Positions 26,146-33,679 of a DNA stretch of 64,000 nt are shown here, piece after piece. The translations under genes were made by a program, and so were the position numbers. Position 1 is the stretch's first letter; every line of letters begins with the position of its first letter. The stretch lies in the NCBI RefSeq assembly GCF_001613165.1, contig NZ_BDBV01000066.1, positions 60,070 through 124,069 on the forward strand, written 5' to 3'. The stretch comes from Nocardia mexicana NBRC 108244. GTDB lineage: Bacteria > Actinomycetota > Actinomycetes > Mycobacteriales > Mycobacteriaceae. Below the pieces are notes generated by a model. It searched no databases. It was not told the DNA's origin and saw only the letters and a program-made list of their open reading frames with translations.

Positions 26146-26189
26146 AACGAACATGTTCGTTACGAACAAGGTCGTAACGAACATGTTCG
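26145..26189. promoter_or_regulatory. Overlapping palindromes, TetR operator cluster
   Basis: TAACGAACATGTTCGTTA (26145-26162) is a perfect 18-bp palindrome. The 12-bp core CGAACATGTTCG recurs at 26178-26189. Between them, CGTTACGA (26158-26165) and TCGTAACG (26172-26179) form a further dyad with a 6-bp spacer. The doubled operator upstream of the TetR gene is the expected form of TetR autoregulation. GAAC and GTTC are only 2 bp apart, so this is not a LexA box. Confidence 0.75.
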
Positions 26190-26258
26190 CTGTGACATGG
26201 CGGACACGCGGCACCGCTGGTCCAGGGCAGCGGCCCGCTCAGCCGAGTCCCGAATCGT

Positions 26259-27431
26259 TCAGTTGGACTCGTAGATGCGGCGGTGGTGCGAGAGTCCGGC
26301 CAAGCGGTACGGGGCCGCGGTTTCGCGGGGGATCTCATGGTCGCCGCCGTCGCGCGGCAGCTCCCGGTCGTGGAGTTCGCGGTAGCGGGCGAAGTCGATG
26401 GGCCGGCGGCGCTGGAGCGTCGCGGTGTGGGCGGAGGTGCGCAGGTGGTTGCGGTAGCCCGGAACTACTGTGCCGCCGAAGAATTCGGCTACGCAGCCGG
26501 AGCCGTAGCTGAAGAAGGCGATCGGGGCGTCGGTCAGGTCGGCGGAGTGGTCGAGCAGGGAGGCCAGGCCGAGGTACATCGACGCGGTGTAGCTGTTGCC
26601 GACGACTCGGTTGTAGTGCGTGGTCGGGACGACCGCGGCCCGCAGCTCCTCGTCGGAACCCTCCAGGCCCGTGCAGGTCGCCAGGTGGCGGTGCCCCTTG
26701 TGGGCCATCTTGGTGAACGGCTGGTGGTAGCAGAACGCCGTGAACTCCCGGACGTCGCGGCCGCCGCGCTCGGTGTAGTCCTTCCACGCGCCCTCGACCG
26801 CCTGCAGGTAGGCCGTGATCGAGGCCTGGCCGTCGACGAGGGCGGCGGTGCGGTAGTTGGGCCGCCAGAAGTCCATGATGTCGGCGGTGTAGAGGCCCGA
26901 CGGCCGCTCGATCCGCAGCAGCGCCGGATCCGCGCCCACCAGCATCGCCACCGCCGCGGCCCCCTGGGTGGCCTCCCCCGCGCTGCCGAGCTCGTACTTG
27001 GCGATATCGGTGGTGATCACCAGCACCCGCTGCGACGGGTCCAGATGCACCAGGGCCAGGGCGAATTGGAGCGCGGCCGTGCCGCTGTAGCAGGCCTGCT
27101 TCAGCTCCACCGCGCGAGTTGCGGCGGGCAGGCCGAGCAGCGAACTCACATACACCCCAGCCGATTTCGACTGATCGATCGAGGTCTCGGTGGCCAGCAG
27201 CACGGTCCGGATGTCGTCGGGGCCGTGCCGGTCGATGATCGGCCGGGCCGCGGCGGCGGCCATCGTCACGATGTCCTCGTCGGGCGCGGCGATGCTCATG
27301 GCGTCCTGGCCGATGCCGCGGTGATACTTGCCGACCTCGACCCCGGTCTCGTCGGCCAGCACCTGGTGGGTCAGCACGTAATGCGAAGTCGCGAACGATA
27401 AGTCGTGGATTCCATAGGTTTCGGTCATCAC
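26259..27431 (-). CDS. mvaS: Hydroxymethylglutaryl-CoA synthase
   Basis: 390 residues. Condenses acetyl-CoA with acetoacetyl-CoA to HMG-CoA. The catalytic triad is visible: Glu82 (ATETSID), Cys114 (LKQACYSG) and His in FCYHQPFTKMAHKGH (about 236), plus the C-terminal FSYGSGCVAEFF motif. The length matches bacterial enzymes (about 390). ATG overlaps the HMG-CoA reductase stop (ATGA). It is the last gene of the 16-kb minus-strand cluster, in the same place as in the Streptomyces CL190 mevalonate operon. Confidence 0.96.
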   Translation of the reverse strand: MMTETYGIHDLSFATSHYVLTHQVLADETGVEVGKYHRGIGQDAMSIAAPDEDIVTMAAAAARPIIDRHGPDDIRTVLLATETSIDQSKSAGVYVSSLLGLPAATRAVELKQACYSGTAALQFALALVHLDPSQRVLVITTDIAKYELGSAGEATQGAAAVAMLVGADPALLRIERPSGLYTADIMDFWRPNYRTAALVDGQASITAYLQAVEGAWKDYTERGGRDVREFTAFCYHQPFTKMAHKGHRHLATCTGLEGSDEELRAAVVPTTHYNRVVGNSYTASMYLGLASLLDHSADLTDAPIAFFSYGSGCVAEFFGGTVVPGYRNHLRTSAHTATLQRRRPIDFARYRELHDRELPRDGGDHEIPRETAAPYRLAGLSHHRRIYESN

Positions 27432-28492
27432 CGATCACTCCCCGAGTCTTGCGATACCAGTTCTCGTTCCAGCCGCACATGGGCGTGCATAAGTTCGCCG
27501 GGATTGGTCTGCGCCGCGAGCAGAGACAGCTCGCCGCACAGCACCGCGGCGGCGGCGAGCACGGCCAGCCGCCGCGCATTGGCACCCGGCTCCCGCTCGG
27601 CCCGGCACCCCAGCCGCGCCAGGTTCTCCTCCACGAAGTCCAGGCCCTTGCCGTTGCCGACGGTGCCGACGATGAGATTGGGCAGGGTGCAGGAGAAGTA
27701 GAGATCACCGTCGCGGTCCTCGGCGAGCGTGACACCCTGCGAACCCTCGACGATATTCGCGGCGTCCTGGCCGGTGGCGAGGTAGAACCCGAGCAGCATG
27801 TTCGCGTAATGCGCGTTCGCGGAACGGATTCCGCCCGCGAGCAGGGTGCCGACCAGATTCTTGCGCAGGTTCAGCGTCGCCACCTGCGCCGCGGTGGTGC
27901 GCAGCACCTCCTCGACGACCGCGCGGGGAATCAGCAGTTCGGTGACCACGTTCTTGCCCCGGCCCAGGATGCCGTTGACCGCGGTGGCCTTCTTGTCGGT
28001 GCAGTAGTTGCCCGAGATCGACGCGTACGCCACACCGGGCACGCGGTCGAGGATGAGCCGCGTCAGCCGGTCCGCGGCCAACGTGGCCATATTGTGGCCG
28101 GACGCGTCGCCGGTGGTGAATTCGAAGCGCAGGAACAGCAGGTTGGCCGCGATCTCGTGCCGCATGCCGATCAGCCGGGCGAACCGGCTGCTGTCCTCGA
28201 CCGCCGCCTGCAGCTCGCCGAATTCGGCGTCGAGCTGCCGCACGGCGGCCAGCGCGGCACCGGAGTCGCGCGCCTCGAGCAGGATGGAGCGGGTCATGCG
28301 CTCGTCGACCAGCGTCGCGCGAATGCCCTCCTCGCACAGCATCGATACCTTCGCGCCGCGCCCGACCGACGGCCACAGCGGGGTCTCGTAGGTGGCGAGC
28401 GGAACCGCTGTCTCGGTCCGGGCCACATTGCCCGAAATCCGGATCGGCCCAACCCATTTCAGGGGGACGCTCGCCGCGGATGGAGTAGTCAT
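27428..28492 (-). CDS. mvaA: Hydroxymethylglutaryl-CoA reductase (class I-like)
   Basis: 354 residues. Reduces HMG-CoA to mevalonate. The motifs SGNYCTDKKATAVNGILGRGK (catalytic Asp-Lys region), FEFTTGDASGHNMAT (nucleotide/dimer motif), ANAHYANML and GTVGNGKGL are all present. It lacks membrane helices, as expected in bacteria. GAGGA precedes the ATG at 28492; the open frame extends further upstream but homologues begin here. There are 28 bp between the isomerase stop and this start, and a 4-bp overlap to HMG-CoA synthase. Confidence 0.96.
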   Translation of the reverse strand: MTTPSAASVPLKWVGPIRISGNVARTETAVPLATYETPLWPSVGRGAKVSMLCEEGIRATLVDERMTRSILLEARDSGAALAAVRQLDAEFGELQAAVEDSSRFARLIGMRHEIAANLLFLRFEFTTGDASGHNMATLAADRLTRLILDRVPGVAYASISGNYCTDKKATAVNGILGRGKNVVTELLIPRAVVEEVLRTTAAQVATLNLRKNLVGTLLAGGIRSANAHYANMLLGFYLATGQDAANIVEGSQGVTLAEDRDGDLYFSCTLPNLIVGTVGNGKGLDFVEENLARLGCRAEREPGANARRLAVLAAAAVLCGELSLLAAQTNPGELMHAHVRLERELVSQDSGSDR

Positions 28493-28520
28493 GATGTCCT
28501 CTCGTCTGCCGGTGCGCTCG

Positions 28521-29615
28521 TCACACCGGCACGGCGGGGGTGGTGCGGATCGCGGGCGCGGTGCGCGCCCGGCGGGTGGCGAGATCGCCGACGGCGATCC
28601 CGCGGGCGGCGCAGAATGCCGCGAGCTCGCCGCGGACGACGACATCGCAGTCGGCCAGTGCGGCGGGCGTCGCGGCGCCCAGCGTCGTCATCAGGGCCGC
28701 CAGCTGGTCGACCCAGGTGGTGATGTCCTCGACGAGTGCCGCCGGGCCCCGGTCCACCAGCGTGGCGAGGAACCGGCCGGACACCCCGACCGCGACCGCG
28801 CCCAAGGCGAGCCCGCGGACCACGTCGAGGGGATGCCGCACGCCGCCGGAGGCCAGCAGCGGCACGCCGAGCCCGGCCGAGTCGAGCAGGCAGGCCGGGG
28901 CGGACTGCCCCCAGTCGGCGAGAAACCGGTACTCCCCACCCGGGCGGCGGCCGTTCTCGATCATGGCGAAGTTGGTGCCCCCACGGCCCGCGACATCGGC
29001 CGCGGCCACCCCGAGATCGCTTAGCAGCGCGACGGTTTCGCGGCTGAGGCCGAAGCCCACCTCCTTCACGATCACCGGGACCGAGACGCCGCCCGCGATG
29101 CGTTCGATCGCGCTCGCCCACTCCCGGAACGACCGGTCGCCCTCCGGCATCACCGTCTCCTGCACGGAGTTCAGGTGAATCTGCAGCGCGTCGGCCTCCA
29201 GCAGGTCCACCGCGCGGCGTGCGTCGTCGAGTCCGATGGTGGCGTTGATGTTCGCCAGCACGAATCCGTCCGGATTCTCCCGGCGCACAACGCGAAACGT
29301 GTCGGCGGTCGAGGAGTCGGCGAGGAAGGCGCTCTGCGAGCCGGTGGCGATCGCGACGCCGGTCTCGCGGGCGGCGACGGCGAGTTCGCGGTTGAGCCGC
29401 CCGGTCGCCGCGCTGCCGCCGGTCATGGCGTTGATGTAAATCGGTACCCGCCAGCGCATTCCGGCGACCGTGGTGGTCAGGTCGACCTCGCGGCGGTCGA
29501 TGCCCGTCAGCGCGTGGTGGACCAGGCGCACATCGTCGAATTCGTTCGGCTGTTCCGGCTGCCGCCGCTGCTCGGCGGCGAGCCGCACATGATCGTCCTT
29601 ACGATTGCTGATCAA
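28521..29615 (-). CDS. fni: Type 2 isopentenyl-diphosphate isomerase (FMN-dependent)
   Basis: 364 residues. Interconverts IPP and DMAPP with reduced FMN. Sequence closely follows the Streptomyces CL190 enzyme: RKDDHVRLA, INAMTGGSAATGRLNRELA, ANINATIGLDDA, LQIHLNSVQETVMPEGDRSF, VIVKEVGFGLSRET, DVAGRGGTNF and LASGGVRHPLDVVRGLALGA (phosphate site). I chose the TTG at 29615 because GGAAGGA lies 8 bases ahead and the homologous N-terminus begins here; a TTG 8 codons earlier is in frame. It overlaps the kinase gene by 17 bp. Confidence 0.95.
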   Translation of the reverse strand: MISNRKDDHVRLAAEQRRQPEQPNEFDDVRLVHHALTGIDRREVDLTTTVAGMRWRVPIYINAMTGGSAATGRLNRELAVAARETGVAIATGSQSAFLADSSTADTFRVVRRENPDGFVLANINATIGLDDARRAVDLLEADALQIHLNSVQETVMPEGDRSFREWASAIERIAGGVSVPVIVKEVGFGLSRETVALLSDLGVAAADVAGRGGTNFAMIENGRRPGGEYRFLADWGQSAPACLLDSAGLGVPLLASGGVRHPLDVVRGLALGAVAVGVSGRFLATLVDRGPAALVEDITTWVDQLAALMTTLGAATPAALADCDVVVRGELAAFCAARGIAVGDLATRRARTAPAIRTTPAVPV

Positions 29616-30858
29616 CGGGTGTTCCTTCCGGGTAGGCAACGGCGAGCGGCAGCGGTCGAATGTCGGCCGCCCGCCAGCGGTCGGTCAGTTCGGTCCGGCG
29701 GTCCGGGTCGCCGGTGCCGAGCAGGGCGATCCCGCAGTCACCGCCCCCGGCCCCGGAGGGTTTGGCGGCGCCGCCCGCCGTCTCCGCGGCGGCGCACAGT
29801 GCCGCCAGCCGTTCGGTGAAGATGCCCAGGCCGGTCGCGGTGTCCAGCCCGGTCAGCAGGCGCCGCGCGCGATGGATCTGCCGCAGTAGTTCGTCGGGAT
29901 GCTCGCCGCGCAGCGCCGCCGCGACCCCCCGGACGCATTCGTCGCTGTTCCGAGCGAAGCGCGCGTATCCGGCTGTGCGCCACCAGTTCCTGGTGTCGAG
30001 CGCGGCGATGCGATCGGCGGTGAGGGCGGGCGTACCCGTCCAGCCGACGAGCAGGTCGGCACCGGCCGGGGCGGGCAGCCGCCGCACCGCCAGTCCCGGC
30101 CATCGCGCGCGCAGTGCGGCGCCGACGCCGTCGCGCCCGACCAGGGTGCGGATCTGCGCGCGATCGGGCGAGCGGTAGGCGATCCAGCCGCCGAAGGCGC
30201 TCGCGGCCAGGTCCGCGCCCGACGAGCGCGCATCGATCCGGACCGTCGCGATCATCGCCAGCCGGAACAGCTCCCCCGCCGACAGCCGCATGCCGTGGAA
30301 TGCCGAGACCGCCGCGGCCACAGCCACTGTGACGGCGGCGCTGGAGCCCAGCCCGTACTTGACGCCGCCGTCGTGCAGGGCGCTGTCGATCCGCACCTCC
30401 ACCGCCGCGGGCCGCTGCCCGAACTCGGCGACCCACTGTTCGACGGTCTCGATGGCCGAGACCGCGTGCCGCACCCCGCTGGAATCCCCCGACAGGGTCG
30501 TGCCGGTGCGCTCGAATCGCCGTGCGCCCGCGGCCATATCGGAAACGATGCAGACATCGGAACCCGGGCCCGCGGTGGCGGTCGCCGTCACGTACCGGTC
30601 CACGGCGACCAGCACGGCGGCCTGCCCCGGCTCCACAACCGCGAATTCCCCTGCGATGAACAACTTTCCGGGCGCCCGGCGTGTAATCGTCGCCTTCTCT
30701 CCACCATCACCCGGGCGCGCAAACGCCGTCACCCCACCCTCACCCGGGCAGGTCCTCGCCATCGCTCCACCCTCACTCGGCCGCATGATCGCAGACTCCC
30801 CACCCGCACTCCGGCGTGTACTCACGGTCTCCCCGCCTTCACCCGAGCGCGGGATCAT
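29599..30858 (-). CDS. mvaK2: Phosphomevalonate kinase with repetitive N-terminal extension
   Basis: Phosphorylates 5-phosphomevalonate. The GHMP kinase core begins TITRRAPGKLFIAGEFAVVEPG (about residues 55-76) and contains KYGLGSSAAVTVAVAAAVSAF (ATP loop) and AAKPSGAGGGDCGIAL (motif 3), matching the CL190 enzyme. From the ATG at 30858 the product is 419 residues, with about 54 extra residues made of five degenerate 11- or 12-residue repeats carrying Gly-Gly. That ATG overlaps the decarboxylase stop (ATGA), like other junctions in this operon. In-frame alternatives at 30825 (GTG), 30786 (ATG), 30762 (ATG) and 30732 (GTG) each follow a purine-rich run; the last gives a typical 377 residues. 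The true start is undecided. Confidence 0.93.
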   Translation of the reverse strand: MIPRSGEGGETVSTRRSAGGESAIMRPSEGGAMARTCPGEGGVTAFARPGDGGEKATITRRAPGKLFIAGEFAVVEPGQAAVLVAVDRYVTATATAGPGSDVCIVSDMAAGARRFERTGTTLSGDSSGVRHAVSAIETVEQWVAEFGQRPAAVEVRIDSALHDGGVKYGLGSSAAVTVAVAAAVSAFHGMRLSAGELFRLAMIATVRIDARSSGADLAASAFGGWIAYRSPDRAQIRTLVGRDGVGAALRARWPGLAVRRLPAPAGADLLVGWTGTPALTADRIAALDTRNWWRTAGYARFARNSDECVRGVAAALRGEHPDELLRQIHRARRLLTGLDTATGLGIFTERLAALCAAAETAGGAAKPSGAGGGDCGIALLGTGDPDRRTELTDRWRAADIRPLPLAVAYPEGTPVDQQS

Positions 30859-30882
30859 CGCCGTCTCCCCGCCATCACCCGC
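30670..30882. repeat. Six degenerate 33-bp tandem repeats spanning mvaD end and mvaK2 start
   Basis: Read on the minus strand, units of about 33 bases (24-39 between start codons) contain GGGTGAnGG(T/C)GGnGAG followed by a start codon. Five of six copies place ATG or GTG, all in the same frame, 0-11 bases after the purine run; the sixth has ATT. The first copy overlaps the last codons of the decarboxylase. Tandem duplication of a ribosome-binding module is the simplest reading. Confidence 0.8.
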
Positions 30883-31874
30883 GCACCGGGCCCGGGGTGG
30901 GCGGTGACGACGGATCGGGTGCAGGGCAGCAGGTTCAGGGCCGCGGCTACCCGTTCGGCGTCGCGGCGGGCGCACAGTACCTTGACGTTCGGTCCGGCAT
31001 CGGCGGTGATGTATGCCGGAATTCCGCTGCGGCGCAGCTCGATCACCCGGTCCATGACGGTCAGCGAAGCGGGCGAGAGGTAGCGCACCGCCGGGCGGGC
31101 CGCGAGCATGGTCGCGTGCATGCCCAGCGCATTGCGCTCGGCGATCTCCCCCACCGCGACCAGGTCGCCGCGGTCGATGGCCTGGCACATATCGGCGATA
31201 TCGGAGGTGCTGGACATGGCCCACCCCCAGTACAGCGGCGAGGTCGCCACCGTGTGCCGCATGGCTTCCCGGCTCGACACGGACTTCGGGCCGTCCTCCA
31301 CCACCGCCACCACGAGCGCCGGATCCAGGGCGCCGCCGTCGACCGGCTCGGCGTAGGACGCCCGGTCGGCCGCATCGCCGTTCCCGCTCCCGGCCCGCCA
31401 GCGGGCGAAGCCGCCGAAGATCGATCGGCTGGCCGAGCCCGAGCCGCGGCGCGCCAGCCGCGACAGCGCCGCCGCGTCCAGCTCGAGGTCGAAGACCCGC
31501 GCCGCGGCGGTGGCGAGCGCGGCGAATCCGGCGGCCGACGAGGCCAGCCCCGCGCCGGTCGGCACCGTGTTGCGGGTGCCGACGCAGACCCGTTCGGTGC
31601 GGCCGCTCGCCGCGCGGACCAGATCGAGGAATCCGGTGATCCGTTCGCGCACAGCGCCTTCGGCCGGAACGCCGTCGAGGAATACGACATCGGCGTCGGC
31701 ATCCGACAGCGGCCGCACCGTGGTGGTGGTCGGGTAGATGTCGAGGGTCATCGAGAGGCTGTCGGTGGTCGGCAGGACCAGTTTCTCGTCCCGCTTACCC
31801 CAGTACTTGATCAGCGCGATATTGGGGTGCGCCACCGCGGTGACCCACTGGTTCTCGGTCACGATCGGGGTCAT
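30855..31874 (-). CDS. mvaD: Diphosphomevalonate decarboxylase
   Basis: 339 residues. ATP-dependent decarboxylation of mevalonate diphosphate to IPP. Motifs AVAHPNIALIKYWGKRDEKLVLPTTDSLSMTL (residues about 13-44), NTVPTGAGLASSAAGFAAL (ATP loop), GSGSASRSIFGGFARW and AYITADAGPNVKVL (GHMP motif 3; catalytic Asp region) are complete. Start and stop both overlap neighbours by 4 bp. The very C-terminus (GARVMAGRRR) falls in the tandem repeat and may be an acquired tail. Confidence 0.96.
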   Translation of the reverse strand: MTPIVTENQWVTAVAHPNIALIKYWGKRDEKLVLPTTDSLSMTLDIYPTTTTVRPLSDADADVVFLDGVPAEGAVRERITGFLDLVRAASGRTERVCVGTRNTVPTGAGLASSAAGFAALATAAARVFDLELDAAALSRLARRGSGSASRSIFGGFARWRAGSGNGDAADRASYAEPVDGGALDPALVVAVVEDGPKSVSSREAMRHTVATSPLYWGWAMSSTSDIADMCQAIDRGDLVAVGEIAERNALGMHATMLAARPAVRYLSPASLTVMDRVIELRRSGIPAYITADAGPNVKVLCARRDAERVAAALNLLPCTRSVVTAHPGPGARVMAGRRR

Positions 31875-32860
31875 ATCCGGCTCCCTCGGTACTCCATCGA
31901 ACGGCTGGCGTGCGACATCGTCCAGGTGGCGACGGCTCCGCCGCGGCCCAGCCGCACGGCGACCTCCGCGGCCCGCTCGGGGCCCTCCGCCACGGCGAGC
32001 AGGCACCCTCCGGAGCCGCCGCCGGTGACCTTCGCGCCGCACGCGCCGGCCTGCAGCGCCACCTGCACGAGATGGTCGAGATGTGCGGTGCTGAGCCCCA
32101 GATCGCCCAGCAGCCAGTGGTTTTCGGTCATCTTCGTGCCCAGGCCCCGGACATCGCCGCACTCGATATCGGTCAGCGCCGACCGCGTGATATCCGTGAT
32201 CGCGGTAACGAAGCGACGCTGCTCCGCCGGTTCCCGCTCGAAGCGGCGCCGCAGCCGGGACACGGAATCCTTTGTGCTGCTGGAGGTCCCGCTGTCGGCG
32301 ACGACGAAGACCGTCTCCGGGCCGATCGACAACGGCGCGGCCACGCCGTCGCGGAACAGGATCGGTACCGTCGACGCCGTCGCGGCGGTGTCCACCCCGC
32401 TCGGCGTGCCGTGCGCCACCCGTTCGGCGGATTGCACCAGGTCGAACCCGGTCTGCGCATCCAGCTCGCGATCGAACAGATCGGCCAGCGCGACCGCGAC
32501 CGCCCGCCCGCACGCCGCACTCGAACCCAGTCCGCGAGCCGGCGGTATCGGGCAGTCGACGACCAGGTCGATCCCGCAGTCGCCGATCCCGAAGGCGCGC
32601 AAGGTATTCGACACCAGCGTCTGCAGTCCGGCGTCGGCCGGTTCCCGCAGCGCCGACGTCCCGGCGCCCGGCTCCACCTCGGAGAAGGTCACCCGGCACC
32701 CGCTCTCGCTCGGCGACCGGGTCGCGCTGACATGCACCGCCAGCTCCGGCACCGGCGCCGCGATCGCGGGAGCGCCGTACACCACCGCGTGCTCGCCGAA
32801 CACGATGACCTTCGCGTGCGCCCGGCCGGATCCCAGCCGCCGCTCCTGCTCCCGCGTCAT
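31871..32860 (-). CDS. mvaK1: Mevalonate kinase
   Basis: 329 residues. GHMP-family kinase converting mevalonate to 5-phosphomevalonate. Motif 1 is AHAKVIVFGEHAVVYGAPAIA (about residues 14-34), motif 2 PPARGLGSSAACGRAVAVAL, catalytic GTPSGVDTAA with Asp, and motif 3 CGAKVTGGGSGGCLLA. It starts the mevalonate block, in the CL190 order kinase-decarboxylase-kinase-isomerase-reductase-synthase. ATG overlaps the stop of the membrane cyclase gene (ATGA), which ties the mevalonate genes directly to the tailoring genes. Confidence 0.96.
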   Translation of the reverse strand: MTREQERRLGSGRAHAKVIVFGEHAVVYGAPAIAAPVPELAVHVSATRSPSESGCRVTFSEVEPGAGTSALREPADAGLQTLVSNTLRAFGIGDCGIDLVVDCPIPPARGLGSSAACGRAVAVALADLFDRELDAQTGFDLVQSAERVAHGTPSGVDTAATASTVPILFRDGVAAPLSIGPETVFVVADSGTSSSTKDSVSRLRRRFEREPAEQRRFVTAITDITRSALTDIECGDVRGLGTKMTENHWLLGDLGLSTAHLDHLVQVALQAGACGAKVTGGGSGGCLLAVAEGPERAAEVAVRLGRGGAVATWTMSHASRSMEYRGSRI

Positions 32861-33645
32861 CGCGCACCCTCCGCGACCCGCGCGGGCACGAAGGCCGCCT
32901 CCGCACCCAGCGCGCTCGGCGCGGGCTCCGGCGGTGTCGGGCGGCTCACCGACCACGGCGACCCGCCCTCGGCGCGGATCTGCCGGTACAGCAGCACGCC
33001 GTAGAGCACATCCAGCACGAGCACGAAACAGCCCATCACCCAGATGATGTGGCTGTGCGGGTACAGCGAGATCGACATCACCGAGCCGACCAGCGTGCCG
33101 GCGCCCTTGAAGAAGGCCACGTACATCGACTGCCCGATCGACGACTTGCGCCGGTACAGCAGCATCAGGAAGGCCGGGCTCATGAAGCAGTTCGCGACCA
33201 GACCCGTGTAGGCGCCGTAGAAGTCGCCGATGTCCAGCGTGATCGAGCCCAGCATGATCGCGGCGAACACCGTCGCGAACGCCACGACCAACCGGAACCT
33301 CTTCTGCCCCAGCGCGGGATGGTCCTTTGCGCCGTATTTGAGCACGTGCGTCATCAGGAACACGTCCAGCAGCAGCCAGGCGAGATTGAACGGCCGCTGC
33401 CATTCGGCCTGATAGAGCACGAAGGTGTAGTTGAACTCCCAGCCGAAGTTGATGGCGACCGCGAGCGGCGGGATCGCGCACCAGCGATCGATGCGCGCGC
33501 GGTGGATGGCGAACACATAGGCGGTCAGCCACAGTGCTCCGATGGTGCAGATCAGCGCGTAGTAGTACCAGTCCGGCAGGTCCACCCCGTCGAGGGCGAT
33601 GCGTTTGGCCTGCTCATTGCCGAAAATCGGTGGCGGTAGGAACAT
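32857..33645 (-). CDS. Integral membrane terpene cyclase, Pyr4/PaxB/DmtA1-like
   Basis: 262 residues with seven hydrophobic helices. Glu70 in the loop-helix motif NFGWEFNYTFVLYQ and Asp212 in FVLVLDVLYGVLLY match, in context and spacing, the two acidic residues essential in the fungal cyclase Pyr4 (Glu63, Asp218). KYG and SPAFLMLLYRRKS patterns also fit the family. Members cyclise prenyl chains attached to another group; bacterial DmtA1 does so by protonating an alkene without an epoxide. Here the substrate would be the UbiA product. The stop overlaps the mevalonate kinase ATG. The C-terminal 35 residues are Pro/Ala-rich and probably cytoplasmic. Confidence 0.78.
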   Translation of the reverse strand: MFLPPPIFGNEQAKRIALDGVDLPDWYYYALICTIGALWLTAYVFAIHRARIDRWCAIPPLAVAINFGWEFNYTFVLYQAEWQRPFNLAWLLLDVFLMTHVLKYGAKDHPALGQKRFRLVVAFATVFAAIMLGSITLDIGDFYGAYTGLVANCFMSPAFLMLLYRRKSSIGQSMYVAFFKGAGTLVGSVMSISLYPHSHIIWVMGCFVLVLDVLYGVLLYRQIRAEGGSPWSVSRPTPPEPAPSALGAEAAFVPARVAEGAR

Positions 33646-33679
33646 CTCGGGTCACTCCCGGTTCGTGCGTGCGCGGATG

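Noticed and set aside
26145..26189. LexA box in CGAACATGTTCG
   Set aside because: The SOS consensus needs 4 bp between GAAC and GTTC; here there are 2. The site adjoins a TetR gene and is better explained as its operator.
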